From NCBI GenBank assembly GCA_020850325.1, contig JADZEW010000022.1, positions 86,550 to 150,549 of the forward strand: a stretch of 64,000 nt of DNA, read 5' to 3'. Position numbers and translations under genes: made by a program. This stretch comes from Methanoregulaceae archaeon. GTDB lineage: Bacteria; Armatimonadota; Fimbriimonadia; Fimbriimonadales; Fimbriimonadaceae. Positions 1 to 6,568 of the stretch are shown one piece after another (position 1 is the stretch's first letter; every line of letters starts with the position of its first letter). The notes beneath the pieces are model-generated. The model was not told where the DNA came from and did not search any database. It saw only the letters and a list, made by a program, of their open reading frames with translations.

Positions 1-2
1 GC

Positions 3-215
3 AACACCGCCAAGCAGCAGCGCATGATCGCTCGTGCGATTCGCCGAGCCCGTGAGCTGGCCCTTCTTCCGTTCGTGGTGACCGAGATGAGCGCAGATCG
101 ACGCGAGTTCACGCCGCGCCGCGCGCCGCGAGAGCACGGTCAAGGTCATGGTCAGTCTTCCGCTCCCGCGCCGGTCGAAGCCGCTCCGGCCGCCGAAACC
201 ACGGCAACCGAGTAG
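3..215 (+). CDS. rpsR: 30S ribosomal protein S18, C-terminal part
   Basis: Only the 3' end is in the window; the reading frame is open from base 3. The residues TAKQQRMIARAIRRARELAL followed by LPF match the conserved C-terminal helix of S18, which binds the 16S rRNA platform beside S6. After this core comes an unusual tail of about 45 residues rich in Arg, then Ala, Pro and Glu; most S18 proteins end soon after the LPF motif. A rho-independent terminator follows the stop. Confidence 0.85.
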   Translation, partial: NTAKQQRMIARAIRRARELALLPFVVTEMSADRREFTPRRAPREHGQGHGQSSAPAPVEAAPAAETTATE

Positions 216-234
216 GGATTTCTACCGCAATATC

Positions 235-266
235 AAGCCCCCTCCCGCCCAGCGGTAGGGGGCTTT
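235..266 (+). terminator. Rho-independent terminator after rpsR
   Basis: A perfect 9-bp stem (AAGCCCCCT / AGGGGGCTT) with a 13-nt loop follows the rpsR stop by about 20 nt. The T-tract is short (TTTG). The purS -10 box begins three bases later, so the two transcription units are packed back to back. Confidence 0.75.
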
Positions 267-274
267 GCTACAAT
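267..274 (+). promoter_or_regulatory. Extended -10 promoter for a leaderless purS mRNA
   Basis: TGCTACAAT includes a TG extension and a TACAAT -10 box at 269-274. The purS ATG is only 5 nt downstream, where transcription should start. There is no Shine-Dalgarno sequence, so a leaderless mRNA is inferred. The -35 region would lie in the terminator stem. Confidence 0.6.
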
Positions 275-279
275 TGACT

Positions 280-513
280 ATGTCCACCGTGCGCGTCTAC
301 GTCACCCTCAAACCCTCGCTCCTCGATTCGGCCGGGAGAACCGTGACGGATTCATTGCAGAAGCTGGGTTTCGACGAGGTGAAGGATGCCCGGATCGGCA
401 AGGTGATCGAGATGGTCGTCGACCCGTACGATGAGGCCCGCGTTCGGGAGATGGGTGAGCGCCTGCTCGCCAATCCCGTCATCGAGAACTTCCGCATCGA
501 GGTGGCCGGTTGA
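280..513 (+). CDS. purS: Phosphoribosylformylglycinamidine synthase subunit PurS
   Basis: A 77-residue protein. PurS is the small dimeric subunit that joins PurQ and PurL in FGAM synthase, the fourth step of de novo purine synthesis. The pattern VRVYVTLKPSLLDSAG, then LGFDEVKDARIGKVIE and a C-terminal NPVIENFRIE, is typical, and the length matches the family (about 80). ATG 280 is preferred to the in-frame TTG at 265 because a TACAAT box lies 5 nt upstream and family members start here. The stop overlaps the purQ start. purL is not in the window. Confidence 0.92.
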   Translation: MSTVRVYVTLKPSLLDSAGRTVTDSLQKLGFDEVKDARIGKVIEMVVDPYDEARVREMGERLLANPVIENFRIEVAG

Positions 514-1193
514 AGGTCGCCGTCGTTCGCTTTCCCGGCGCGAACTGTGACCAGGATGCGCTCTGGTCGCTGCGGGACGATCTTTGCCTGAGCGCGGAGT
601 ACGTGTGGCACGAGGACACCAGCCTGGCCGGATTCGACGCCGTCATCCTGCCCGGTGGGTTCACCTATGGCGACTATCTGAGGTGCGGCGCTATTGCCGC
701 CCGCGCGCCGATTATGGCGGAGGTCGCTCGCTTTGCCCTGGAAGGTCGCTTCGTTATCGGGGTCTGCAACGGATTCCAAGTGCTGTGCGAAGCGGGATTG
801 CTGCCGGGGGCGCTGCTGCTGAACCAGAACCAGAAGTTCCTCTGCCAAGACGTTTATCTTCGCGCCGAGAATCGGACGTCGCCGTGGACCGAAGGCGTCG
901 ATCATATCTTGCGCATCCCGATCGCGCATGGAGAGGGCCGCTATGTTTGCGACGATCTGACCCTCGCCCGACTTGCCAGTGAGGACAGAATCGCGTTTCG
1001 TTACGTGGATGCAGAAGGTCGACAGACGGAAGAATCTAACCCAAATGGATCGGTAGATTCGATTGCGGGAGTATTGAACGACGCTGGAAACGTATTAGGA
1101 ATGATGCCGCACCCCGAGCGAGCGACGCGGAAGCTGTTGGGGTCGGATGATGGCCGTCAGATCTTGGCGGCACTATGCCGTGTGACGGTTTGA
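510..1193 (+). CDS. purQ: Phosphoribosylformylglycinamidine synthase subunit PurQ
   Basis: The class I glutamine amidotransferase subunit (227 aa) that supplies ammonia to PurL for FGAM synthesis. Visible motifs are PGGFTYGDYLRCG (residues 48-60), the nucleophile elbow GVCNGFQ with Cys86, and MMPHPERA with His201 and Glu203 completing the triad. The start is TTG 510, overlapping the purS TGA by 4 nt (TTGA), so translation is probably coupled. Length and motifs are complete. Confidence 0.95.
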   Translation: MKVAVVRFPGANCDQDALWSLRDDLCLSAEYVWHEDTSLAGFDAVILPGGFTYGDYLRCGAIAARAPIMAEVARFALEGRFVIGVCNGFQVLCEAGLLPGALLLNQNQKFLCQDVYLRAENRTSPWTEGVDHILRIPIAHGEGRYVCDDLTLARLASEDRIAFRYVDAEGRQTEESNPNGSVDSIAGVLNDAGNVLGMMPHPERATRKLLGSDDGRQILAALCRVTV

Positions 1194-1269
1194 ACGTCGG
1201 AGGGAAGTGACCTCGTCTGAATACGAGGAGCCTTTCGACCGAAAAGAAAGAAGAGAGCCAAGCGGAAAC

Positions 1270-1989
1270 ATGAGAATTTTGATTGCAGGATTGGTTTTTG
1301 TGAGCTCGCTCGCCTTGAGCGCGGCTCAGGAGCGGGTTGTCTTGGGCAAGTTGGGCCAGGCAATCAAGGAGACCAAGATCCTCAGCAAGCCGGGCGGACG
1401 CGCGTATTACACCGCCAAGCCGTTTGAGTATCTCGTCCTTCGCACCAGCGATAAGCCGAACACCTACAAGGTTCTGCTCCAGAACGGCCGCGATGGCTAC
1501 GTCGCTTCCGACGATGTCGCGAAGCTCCCTTACGACGTCACCCGTCCTGCAACCCCCAAGGCACCGACCGGCAGCCTCGGTTCGCCCCGCCGATCCGGTA
1601 CCACGACCCTGACCTCTCGGTCGCGCGCATCGATTGCTGAGTATTCGCTGAACTTCACCGGGACGCCCTACAAGTGGGGCGGCAACGATCCGAACAAGGG
1701 CATCGACTGTTCCGCCTTCGTGAAGTACCTCTACGGCCAGATCGGAGTGAGTCTGCCTCGCACCGCCGCCGAGCAGGTGAATGTGGGCCAGCCGATCGCG
1801 CGCCTCGAAGATCTCCAGCCGGGCGACCGCCTCTACTTCTGGAGTTCATCGCGCAACAAGATCGGCCACACTGGCATCTATCTCGGTAACGGCTACTTTA
1901 GCCATGCCACGTCCAGCAAGGGCAAGGTCACAACCGACTATCTGGGCGAGCAGAAGTGGTTGAAGATTTTGGTCGCCGCGCGCCGCTAG
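1270..1989 (+). CDS. Secreted NlpC/P60 peptidoglycan hydrolase with SH3-like domain
   Basis: A 239-aa protein. Residues 1-20 form a signal peptide (MRILIAGLVFVSSLALSAAQ). Residues about 25-90 resemble a bacterial SH3 cell-wall-binding domain. A Ser/Thr/Pro linker leads to an NlpC/P60 domain with GIDCSAFVKYLY (Cys147), IGHTGIYLG (His200) and a third polar residue near SHATS (His212). It probably cleaves gamma-D-Glu to diamino-acid bonds in peptidoglycan outside the cytoplasm. The ATG at 1270 is chosen because it begins the signal peptide. The stop overlaps the tyrS stop tail to tail in a shared CTAG. Confidence 0.85.
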   Translation: MRILIAGLVFVSSLALSAAQERVVLGKLGQAIKETKILSKPGGRAYYTAKPFEYLVLRTSDKPNTYKVLLQNGRDGYVASDDVAKLPYDVTRPATPKAPTGSLGSPRRSGTTTLTSRSRASIAEYSLNFTGTPYKWGGNDPNKGIDCSAFVKYLYGQIGVSLPRTAAEQVNVGQPIARLEDLQPGDRLYFWSSSRNKIGHTGIYLGNGYFSHATSSKGKVTTDYLGEQKWLKILVAARR

Positions 1990-3176
1990 ACCAGCTTCCG
2001 ATACTGGTGCTTCCCGACTCGGAGGATCTTTCCAACCAAATCTTGCCGGGGGATGCGGATTCCCGCGTCGCTGAGTTTCTCCTCGTCGAGCGAGATTGCA
2101 CCCGCTTTCATGAGGTCCTTTGCCGCGCCGTTGCTCTTCGCAAGCCCCAACTGCGCCACCAGAGCGGGAATCGACACCAGATCACCTAAGTCGTTAGGGA
2201 TGGCCGCCTCGGGGGCGTCAGTGACCGTCTGGCGTTTTGAGAACGTCTCCACGAAGTACCGCTCAGCCTCGTTGGCGGCCTCATCAGAGTGGTACAGCGC
2301 GACGATCGCCTTGGCGAGCTCGACCTTGGAATCACGAGGGTTCTTTCCTTCGGCGCTGAGCTCCTTCACGCGCTCCATGGGAACATCGGTGCAAAGCTCG
2401 AACCAGTTGGCGATCAACTCGTCGGGGATCGACATCGTCTTGCCAAACATGTCGTTCGGCGAGTCGGTGATCGACACGTAGTTGCCGAGCGACTGGGACA
2501 TCTTCTCTTTCCCGTCGGTGCCCACCAACAGCGGACACGTCATCACGACCTGCGGCGCCTGGCCGTATTGCTCCATGAGCGTCCGACCGACGAGGTTGTT
2601 GAAGAGTTGGTCGTTACCGCCGAGTTCGATGTCGGCGTTGATCTCGACGGAGTCCATGCCCTGGCACAGCGGATACATGATCTCGTGCATGGCGATCGGT
2701 CGATTCTCGCGGAGCCGGTTGGTGAAGTCGTCGCGCTCGAGGATTCGGGCGACGGTGTAGCGCGAGCACAGCCGGATGACGTCCTCGAAAGTCATCTTGC
2801 CCAGCCAGTCCGCGTTGTAGAAGATCTCCGTTCGCTCGGGGATGAGGATCTTGAAGAGCTGTTCCTTGACGGCTTCGACGTTGATTTGCACTTCTTCGCG
2901 AGTCAACTGGCGGCGGGTCTTGCTCTTGCCGCTGGGGTCACCGATGAGGGCGGTGAAATCGCCGACGATGATGCAGCCGGTGTGGCCGAGCCTCTGGAAG
3001 TCGCGGATTTTGCGCAGAACCACGGCCCAACCGAGGGTGACATCCTTGGCGGTGGGGTCGAGTCCGAGCTTGACGCGCAACGGACGCCCCTCAGCGAGCT
3101 TCTTGCGGAGGTCGGTCTCATCGATGATCTGCGTCGTCCCCCGCCGCAGGATGTCCATTTGTTGGTCGAGCGTCAT
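1986..3176 (-). CDS. tyrS: Tyrosyl-tRNA synthetase
   Basis: A class I synthetase (396 aa) that charges tRNA-Tyr. Seen: KLGLDPTAKDVTLGWAVVLR near the N-terminus, VGDFTALIGDPSG (71-83), the tyrosine-site region GMDSVEINADIELGGNDQ (173-190), KMSQS (225-229) and a C-terminal S4-like RNA-binding domain (about 335-396). The oddity is that the HIGH position, usually HLGH, reads TLGW (47-50). The ATG has TACAAT 9 nt upstream and no obvious ribosome-binding site. It converges with the NlpC/P60 gene. Confidence 0.93.
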   Translation of the reverse strand: MTLDQQMDILRRGTTQIIDETDLRKKLAEGRPLRVKLGLDPTAKDVTLGWAVVLRKIRDFQRLGHTGCIIVGDFTALIGDPSGKSKTRRQLTREEVQINVEAVKEQLFKILIPERTEIFYNADWLGKMTFEDVIRLCSRYTVARILERDDFTNRLRENRPIAMHEIMYPLCQGMDSVEINADIELGGNDQLFNNLVGRTLMEQYGQAPQVVMTCPLLVGTDGKEKMSQSLGNYVSITDSPNDMFGKTMSIPDELIANWFELCTDVPMERVKELSAEGKNPRDSKVELAKAIVALYHSDEAANEAERYFVETFSKRQTVTDAPEAAIPNDLGDLVSIPALVAQLGLAKSNGAAKDLMKAGAISLDEEKLSDAGIRIPRQDLVGKILRVGKHQYRKLV

Positions 3177-3185
3177 GCTTCGGGA

Positions 3186-3191
3186 ATTGTA
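3186..3191 (-). promoter_or_regulatory. -10 box of tyrS (leaderless-type)
   Basis: On the minus strand TACAAT precedes the tyrS ATG by 9 nt. The spacing leaves no room for a normal 5' leader. Confidence 0.5.
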
Positions 3192-3250
3192 GCGCGGAAT
3201 GGGTGGAGGGCTTGGGTTGGCCCGGGCTCCCCCTCGCCTCGGTGATCGTC

Positions 3251-3362
3251 CGGGGAGAGGGGGCTGGGGGGTGAGGGGCTTCAGGCAAGCAGTTTGCGCC
3301 CCGCGCAGTATTCCTCTCCCTCCCCAACCCCTCCCTCTCGCCGGAGCGAAAGGGAGGGGCCA
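3251..3362. repeat. G-rich imperfect inverted repeat between tyrS and acpS
   Basis: The left arm (3251-3279) is G-rich (GGGGAGAGGGGGCTGGGGGG). The right arm (3312-3360) is its approximate complement (CCTCTCCCTCCCCAACCCCT, then CCCTCTCGCCGGAG). A shorter relative occurs at 63841-63877. It looks like a dispersed non-coding repeat rather than a gene; no convincing ORF lies inside. Confidence 0.55.
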
Positions 3363-3400
3363 TCGCGTCGGGACGAGCCCACCGACGACCTCAGGCTGCG

Positions 3401-3739
3401 CTAGCCCGCAAAATCTCGCTCATAAATCGCGAAGGCCGCCGCCATAGAGCGCTCGTGGGTGATCGAAACCCACAACGTGCCTTCGAACGAGGGGTGGGTC
3501 ACCCGCACGGCCAACTTCGAATCCACATCGGGCAGAATCTCGACATCCTGCCAAGACAATCGGAAGGGAAGGGCCTTTGCAGTTGCTTCCTTAGCCGCCC
3601 AGCGACCGGCGACCTGCTCGGCGGTGCGGCAGTACTCCCGCTCCGCGGGGGTGAGGATTCGACGGACAAACCGCGGGTTCCGCATGGCTCGCGCCACGCG
3701 GTCGACTTCGACCAGGTCCAGCCCTACTCCGCAGATCAC
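3401..3739 (-). CDS. acpS: Holo-[acyl-carrier-protein] synthase
   Basis: A 112-aa protein. AcpS transfers 4'-phosphopantetheine from CoA to the acyl carrier protein. Visible are GVGLDLVEVDRVARAM at the N-terminus (Mg-binding Asp), RILTPAERE, and AGRWAAKEATAKAL (Mg-binding Glu). GTG 3739 is chosen because the family starts two or three residues before GVGLDLVEV and GGAGAGG-like purines precede it (GGAGAG). Length is at the short end of the normal range. It is divergent from the slipin gene. Confidence 0.88.
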   Translation of the reverse strand: MICGVGLDLVEVDRVARAMRNPRFVRRILTPAEREYCRTAEQVAGRWAAKEATAKALPFRLSWQDVEILPDVDSKLAVRVTHPSFEGTLWVSITHERSMAAAFAIYERDFAG

Positions 3740-3795
3740 CTCTCCAGTTTGGCATTGTGCAACCGGAACCCGGTCCGCAACGTCCTCCAATTGCC

Positions 3796-4752
3796 ATGCG
3801 CAATCCTCTGCCTTTCATTCTCTGGTTAGCCGCCACTGTCGGAAGCTGGTTCGCCTTCACTCCGTCCGTGGAGAACCCTGCCAACTTGCTGTGGGTGATT
3901 GGCGGATCGATCATCGGCGGCATCCTCGCGTCTTCGATCAAGGTTGCGGCGCAGTGGGAGCGGTCGCTGGTGTTCCGGTTGGGTCGGTTTAGTGCGGTGA
4001 AGGGCCCGGGGATCTTCTTCATCATGCCGTTCTTCGATTCGGTGAGGGCGGTCGATACGCGAATCGTCACCCTCGATATCCCGGTGCAGCAGGCGATTAC
4101 CAAGGACAACGTGCCGGTTTCGATCGATGGCGTCATCTTCATGCGGGTGAGCAGTCCGGAAGATGCGGTGATCCAAGTTCAGAACTACGCCCACGCGATC
4201 CGGCAGTATGCGCAGACCGCGCTCCGCGACGTTATCGGTGCGATGACGCTCGACCAGATTCTCGCCGACCGCGAGCATGTCGGCCACCAGATCGAGAAGA
4301 TGGTGGAGGCAGAGACCGCAGGTTGGGGTCTCGAGGTCGCGGCGATCCGGATTCAGGACATCGTGCTGCCCGAGGATCTCAAGCGGGTTATGGCTCGGCA
4401 AGCTTCGGCCGAGCGCGAAAAACGCGCAAACATCACCAAGTCGGAAGGCGACCGCGAAGCGGCGGAAAACCTGGCTGCGGCGGCGTCGACGATGTCGGCC
4501 AGCCCGGGTGCCCTGCAACTGCGCACGCTGCAAACCCTCGACTCGCTGGGTAGCTCGGCCGCGAATACGGTCGTCCTGGCTTTGCCGATCGAGGTCACCA
4601 ACGCGCTGGGCGCGGTGCCGGGCTTAGCTCAGGCGGTCCAAGCGGCAGTCAAGCCGAAGACGGAGACGAAGGCGGAGGTCGATCGGGCCGCGCTTTCCAC
4701 GCCGCGCAAGGTCGAGACGGATCAGGCTGGCGAGCAGACGACGCGGGGATGA
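3796..4752 (+). CDS. Slipin / SPFH-domain membrane protein (stomatin family)
   Basis: A 318-aa protein with two hydrophobic N-terminal stretches (residues 5-20 and about 29-45), followed by an SPFH/band-7 domain: WERSLVFRLGRFSAVKGPG, VDTRIVTLDIPVQQAITKDN and VEAETAGWGLEVAAIRIQDI. After this is a charged coiled-coil segment (ARQASAEREKRANITKSEGD) typical of stomatin oligomers. It is probably a membrane scaffold. No NfeD partner is seen alongside. ATG 3796 is used; an upstream GTG at 3757 would overlap the acpS start. The host tRNA-Leu remnant follows directly. Confidence 0.85.
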   Translation: MRNPLPFILWLAATVGSWFAFTPSVENPANLLWVIGGSIIGGILASSIKVAAQWERSLVFRLGRFSAVKGPGIFFIMPFFDSVRAVDTRIVTLDIPVQQAITKDNVPVSIDGVIFMRVSSPEDAVIQVQNYAHAIRQYAQTALRDVIGAMTLDQILADREHVGHQIEKMVEAETAGWGLEVAAIRIQDIVLPEDLKRVMARQASAEREKRANITKSEGDREAAENLAAAASTMSASPGALQLRTLQTLDSLGSSAANTVVLALPIEVTNALGAVPGLAQAVQAAVKPKTETKAEVDRAALSTPRKVETDQAGEQTTRG

Positions 4753-4755
4753 GGT

Positions 4756-4811
4756 TGGTGGGCGAGGAGAGACTCGAACTCTCACGGCTATCAACCGCTG
4801 GAACCTAAATC
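4756..4811 (-). other. attL: displaced 3' half of tRNA-Leu(TAG)
   Basis: On the minus strand this reads as the anticodon region GATTTAGGTTCCAG, a variable arm, a perfect T arm (GAGAG TTCGAGT CTCTC), the acceptor strand CTCGCCC, A and CCA. The 5' half of the tRNA is missing. The 14 bases CTGGAACCTAAATC at 4798-4811 recur exactly at 34365-34378 in the intact tRNA gene and are the likely crossover core. The rest of the half-gene differs at several positions from the intact copy. Confidence 0.85.
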
Positions 4812-4840
4812 ACCCCAGCTCACCGATTTGAACCTATGGT

Positions 4841-4854
4841 GGCAGAATTCTGCC
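4841..4854. promoter_or_regulatory. Perfect 14-bp palindrome upstream of the integrase
   Basis: GGCAGAATTCTGCC is a perfect palindrome about 65 nt before the integrase start. It could be an operator or an excisionase/integrase accessory site. It shares the CAGAAT/ATTCTG half-site with the palindrome upstream of hsdM. Confidence 0.35.
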
Positions 4855-4860
4855 CTCCAT

Positions 4861-4891
4861 TTGAGTTGCATAGTGAGTTGCACGGACGATT
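4861..4891 (+). repeat. 31-bp island-end direct repeat, left copy
   Basis: This begins TTGAGTTGCATAGTGAGTTG and contains two GAGTTGCA octamers separated by TAGT. The right copy is at 34233-34263, in the same orientation with one mismatch. Position just inside both att sites suggests arm-type integrase-binding sites. Confidence 0.7.
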
Positions 4892-4919
4892 CGGGCTTGC
4901 CGGTGCGATAAGTACATCC

Positions 4920-6344
4920 ATGGCACGTCGCAAATCACCCATCTCGGAACCCCACCCGCATCGGTTCCGCATCACCCGAAACAAGACCTACTTTTATGTG
5001 GAGGGAAGGAAGGCTGCGGAGAGGGAGGTTGGCAGGAAGGACTGCATCACTTGGCGTTGCTACGTCCACCTTCCAACGGGCGTCAACGGCAAGATGGGCT
5101 TGAAGCGGACAGCCGTATACGGAGGTACATCGGAAGAATGCAAGCAGAAAGCAGAGGCACTTGCTCGGTCGGCGCCCTTCGTACTCGACGTCAATTTGCA
5201 TCAAGCCCGAATCGGACTGGAGACAATTGCTGCGAAGGACTTTGCATGGGCTCTGGCTGCGCATGAAGACCCTAACAACAGTCTGAGCACATCAATCAAG
5301 AGGGCCAAGTCGGCGGCACTCCCCACAGTGAGGCAGCTCGCCGAGCAGGCTATCCAGCGAAAGGCGTCATTGAACAAGAACACAAATTCCGACCGGGCTC
5401 ACCTCAGCAAGTTGGAATGGGCAGTCAGTCACAAGGACGGCAAGTTCAAGCTCGGTCGGCTCAAGGTGGACGAGGTCACCCAATCTCATCTGGTGGCGTG
5501 GGTCACCACGGTCACCAACCACGTCAGCAAGCACACCGGACAGACCTTGTCGGAACACTCGGTTGAACTTGCCATCGCTTTGGTCAAGGTCGCCTGGAAC
5601 GAGTTGCTTCATGATGAAGAGCAGGCAAAGTGCTTTGATTCGCTCCGCTTCGACTCGCTGGGGAGCCTATTCCGACGCGCTACTCCGCGCGAAGTCGACC
5701 GCAGATTGCTTGACATAGACAAGCTACTGACTGTGGCTGACGCTGCCAGCTCACCGCAAGAAGCAGGGGTTTTGGCGCTCCTATTGATGGGACTTCGAAT
5801 GAACGAGGTTGGAGCCGTTCGATGGGAGGATGTGACAACCGATGAGCACGGACGGCTCTGGGTCGAACCCATTGGAAGTACCTCAGCCTCAAGGCGGCAA
5901 TGGCGGCCACGAACAAAGCCGGGTTGGCGGGAGAATCGAACAATTCCTGTCTCCGATTTCCAGCGTCAGATGCTCGATTTGGCTAGACAGGCAGGCGGCG
6001 AGTTTGTTTGCGGCCCTTCGCCCTGCAGCTCAAGCGACGTCGCGAAAATTTTCCAGGACTTATCACGCAGGGCGGGTGTCTGCTGGAGCAAAGGTGACCA
6101 CTGTAAGTTCCTCCGTCACACAGTGCTATCGACAGTCTCAGAGGTTGCAGGCGAGCTTGTTGCCGAGCAGTGGGGTCACCAGAAGCATCGCGACACGATG
6201 CTTTCGAGGGTGTACGACTTGCGGCAGGTGCGAGCCAAGCGAAGGGCCGCACGTCAGAACCTCTTTGCGAATGGAACTTGTGCGAGCGACTTGCTTCCAT
6301 GGGCAACCCGGACTTTCGCAAGACCACATTCAAAGTCCGGTTAG
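4920..6344 (+). CDS. Tyrosine-type site-specific integrase of the island
   Basis: A 474-aa protein. The C-terminal catalytic domain shows MGLRMNEVGAV (catalytic Arg near 293), HCKFLRHT (Arg near 399, with His upstream), QWGH (His near 420) and RVYD (nucleophile Tyr432). The middle part (about 135-225) resembles a core-binding SAM-like domain; the basic N-terminus may bind the arm sites. ATG 4920 is chosen over an upstream in-frame GTG at 4836 because that would read through the 31-bp repeat. It lies next to attL and is the likely enzyme for integration into tRNA-Leu. The His of the usual HxxR box is offset (HCKFLR). Confidence 0.85.
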   Translation: MARRKSPISEPHPHRFRITRNKTYFYVEGRKAAEREVGRKDCITWRCYVHLPTGVNGKMGLKRTAVYGGTSEECKQKAEALARSAPFVLDVNLHQARIGLETIAAKDFAWALAAHEDPNNSLSTSIKRAKSAALPTVRQLAEQAIQRKASLNKNTNSDRAHLSKLEWAVSHKDGKFKLGRLKVDEVTQSHLVAWVTTVTNHVSKHTGQTLSEHSVELAIALVKVAWNELLHDEEQAKCFDSLRFDSLGSLFRRATPREVDRRLLDIDKLLTVADAASSPQEAGVLALLLMGLRMNEVGAVRWEDVTTDEHGRLWVEPIGSTSASRRQWRPRTKPGWRENRTIPVSDFQRQMLDLARQAGGEFVCGPSPCSSSDVAKIFQDLSRRAGVCWSKGDHCKFLRHTVLSTVSEVAGELVAEQWGHQKHRDTMLSRVYDLRQVRAKRRAARQNLFANGTCASDLLPWATRTFARPHSKSG

Positions 6345-6535
6345 TCTTGCTTTCGTCCAGTCGGTTCGCTTTGGTGACCGGTTCTGGCTAATCGAGAAGG
6401 ACTCACCACCGGCCTGCCCTTCTTTAGCTTGACCTCGACGGCGATTACCTTGCTCCCCTGAACAGCTTGCTGCCAGGTTGCAACGAACTCGACCGGGTCG
6501 ACCTCGCATGCTTGCAGATACAAGTCGATGTGCCT
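6341..6535 (-). pseudogene. Possible remnant of an XRE-type regulator C-terminus
   Basis: The minus frame reads HIDLYLQACEVDPVEFVATW and then VIAVEVKLKKGRPVV, with an in-frame stop just before it. The phrase YLQACEVDPVEFV resembles the end of many XRE-family regulators. There is no start codon or HTH upstream, so if real it is a 5'-deleted fragment. The remaining bases between integrase and P-type ATPase show nothing else. Confidence 0.3.
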
Positions 6536-6568
6536 CTACCATGAACTGGGTGCTCTTGGTGCCAAAAC

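Noticed and set aside
2289..3245. 318-codon plus-strand ORF opposite tyrS
   Set aside because: Antisense shadow of tyrS with no recognisable domain.
4756..4811. Functional tRNA-Leu at the left island end
   Set aside because: Only the 3' half is present; no acceptor 5' strand or D arm can be found upstream.
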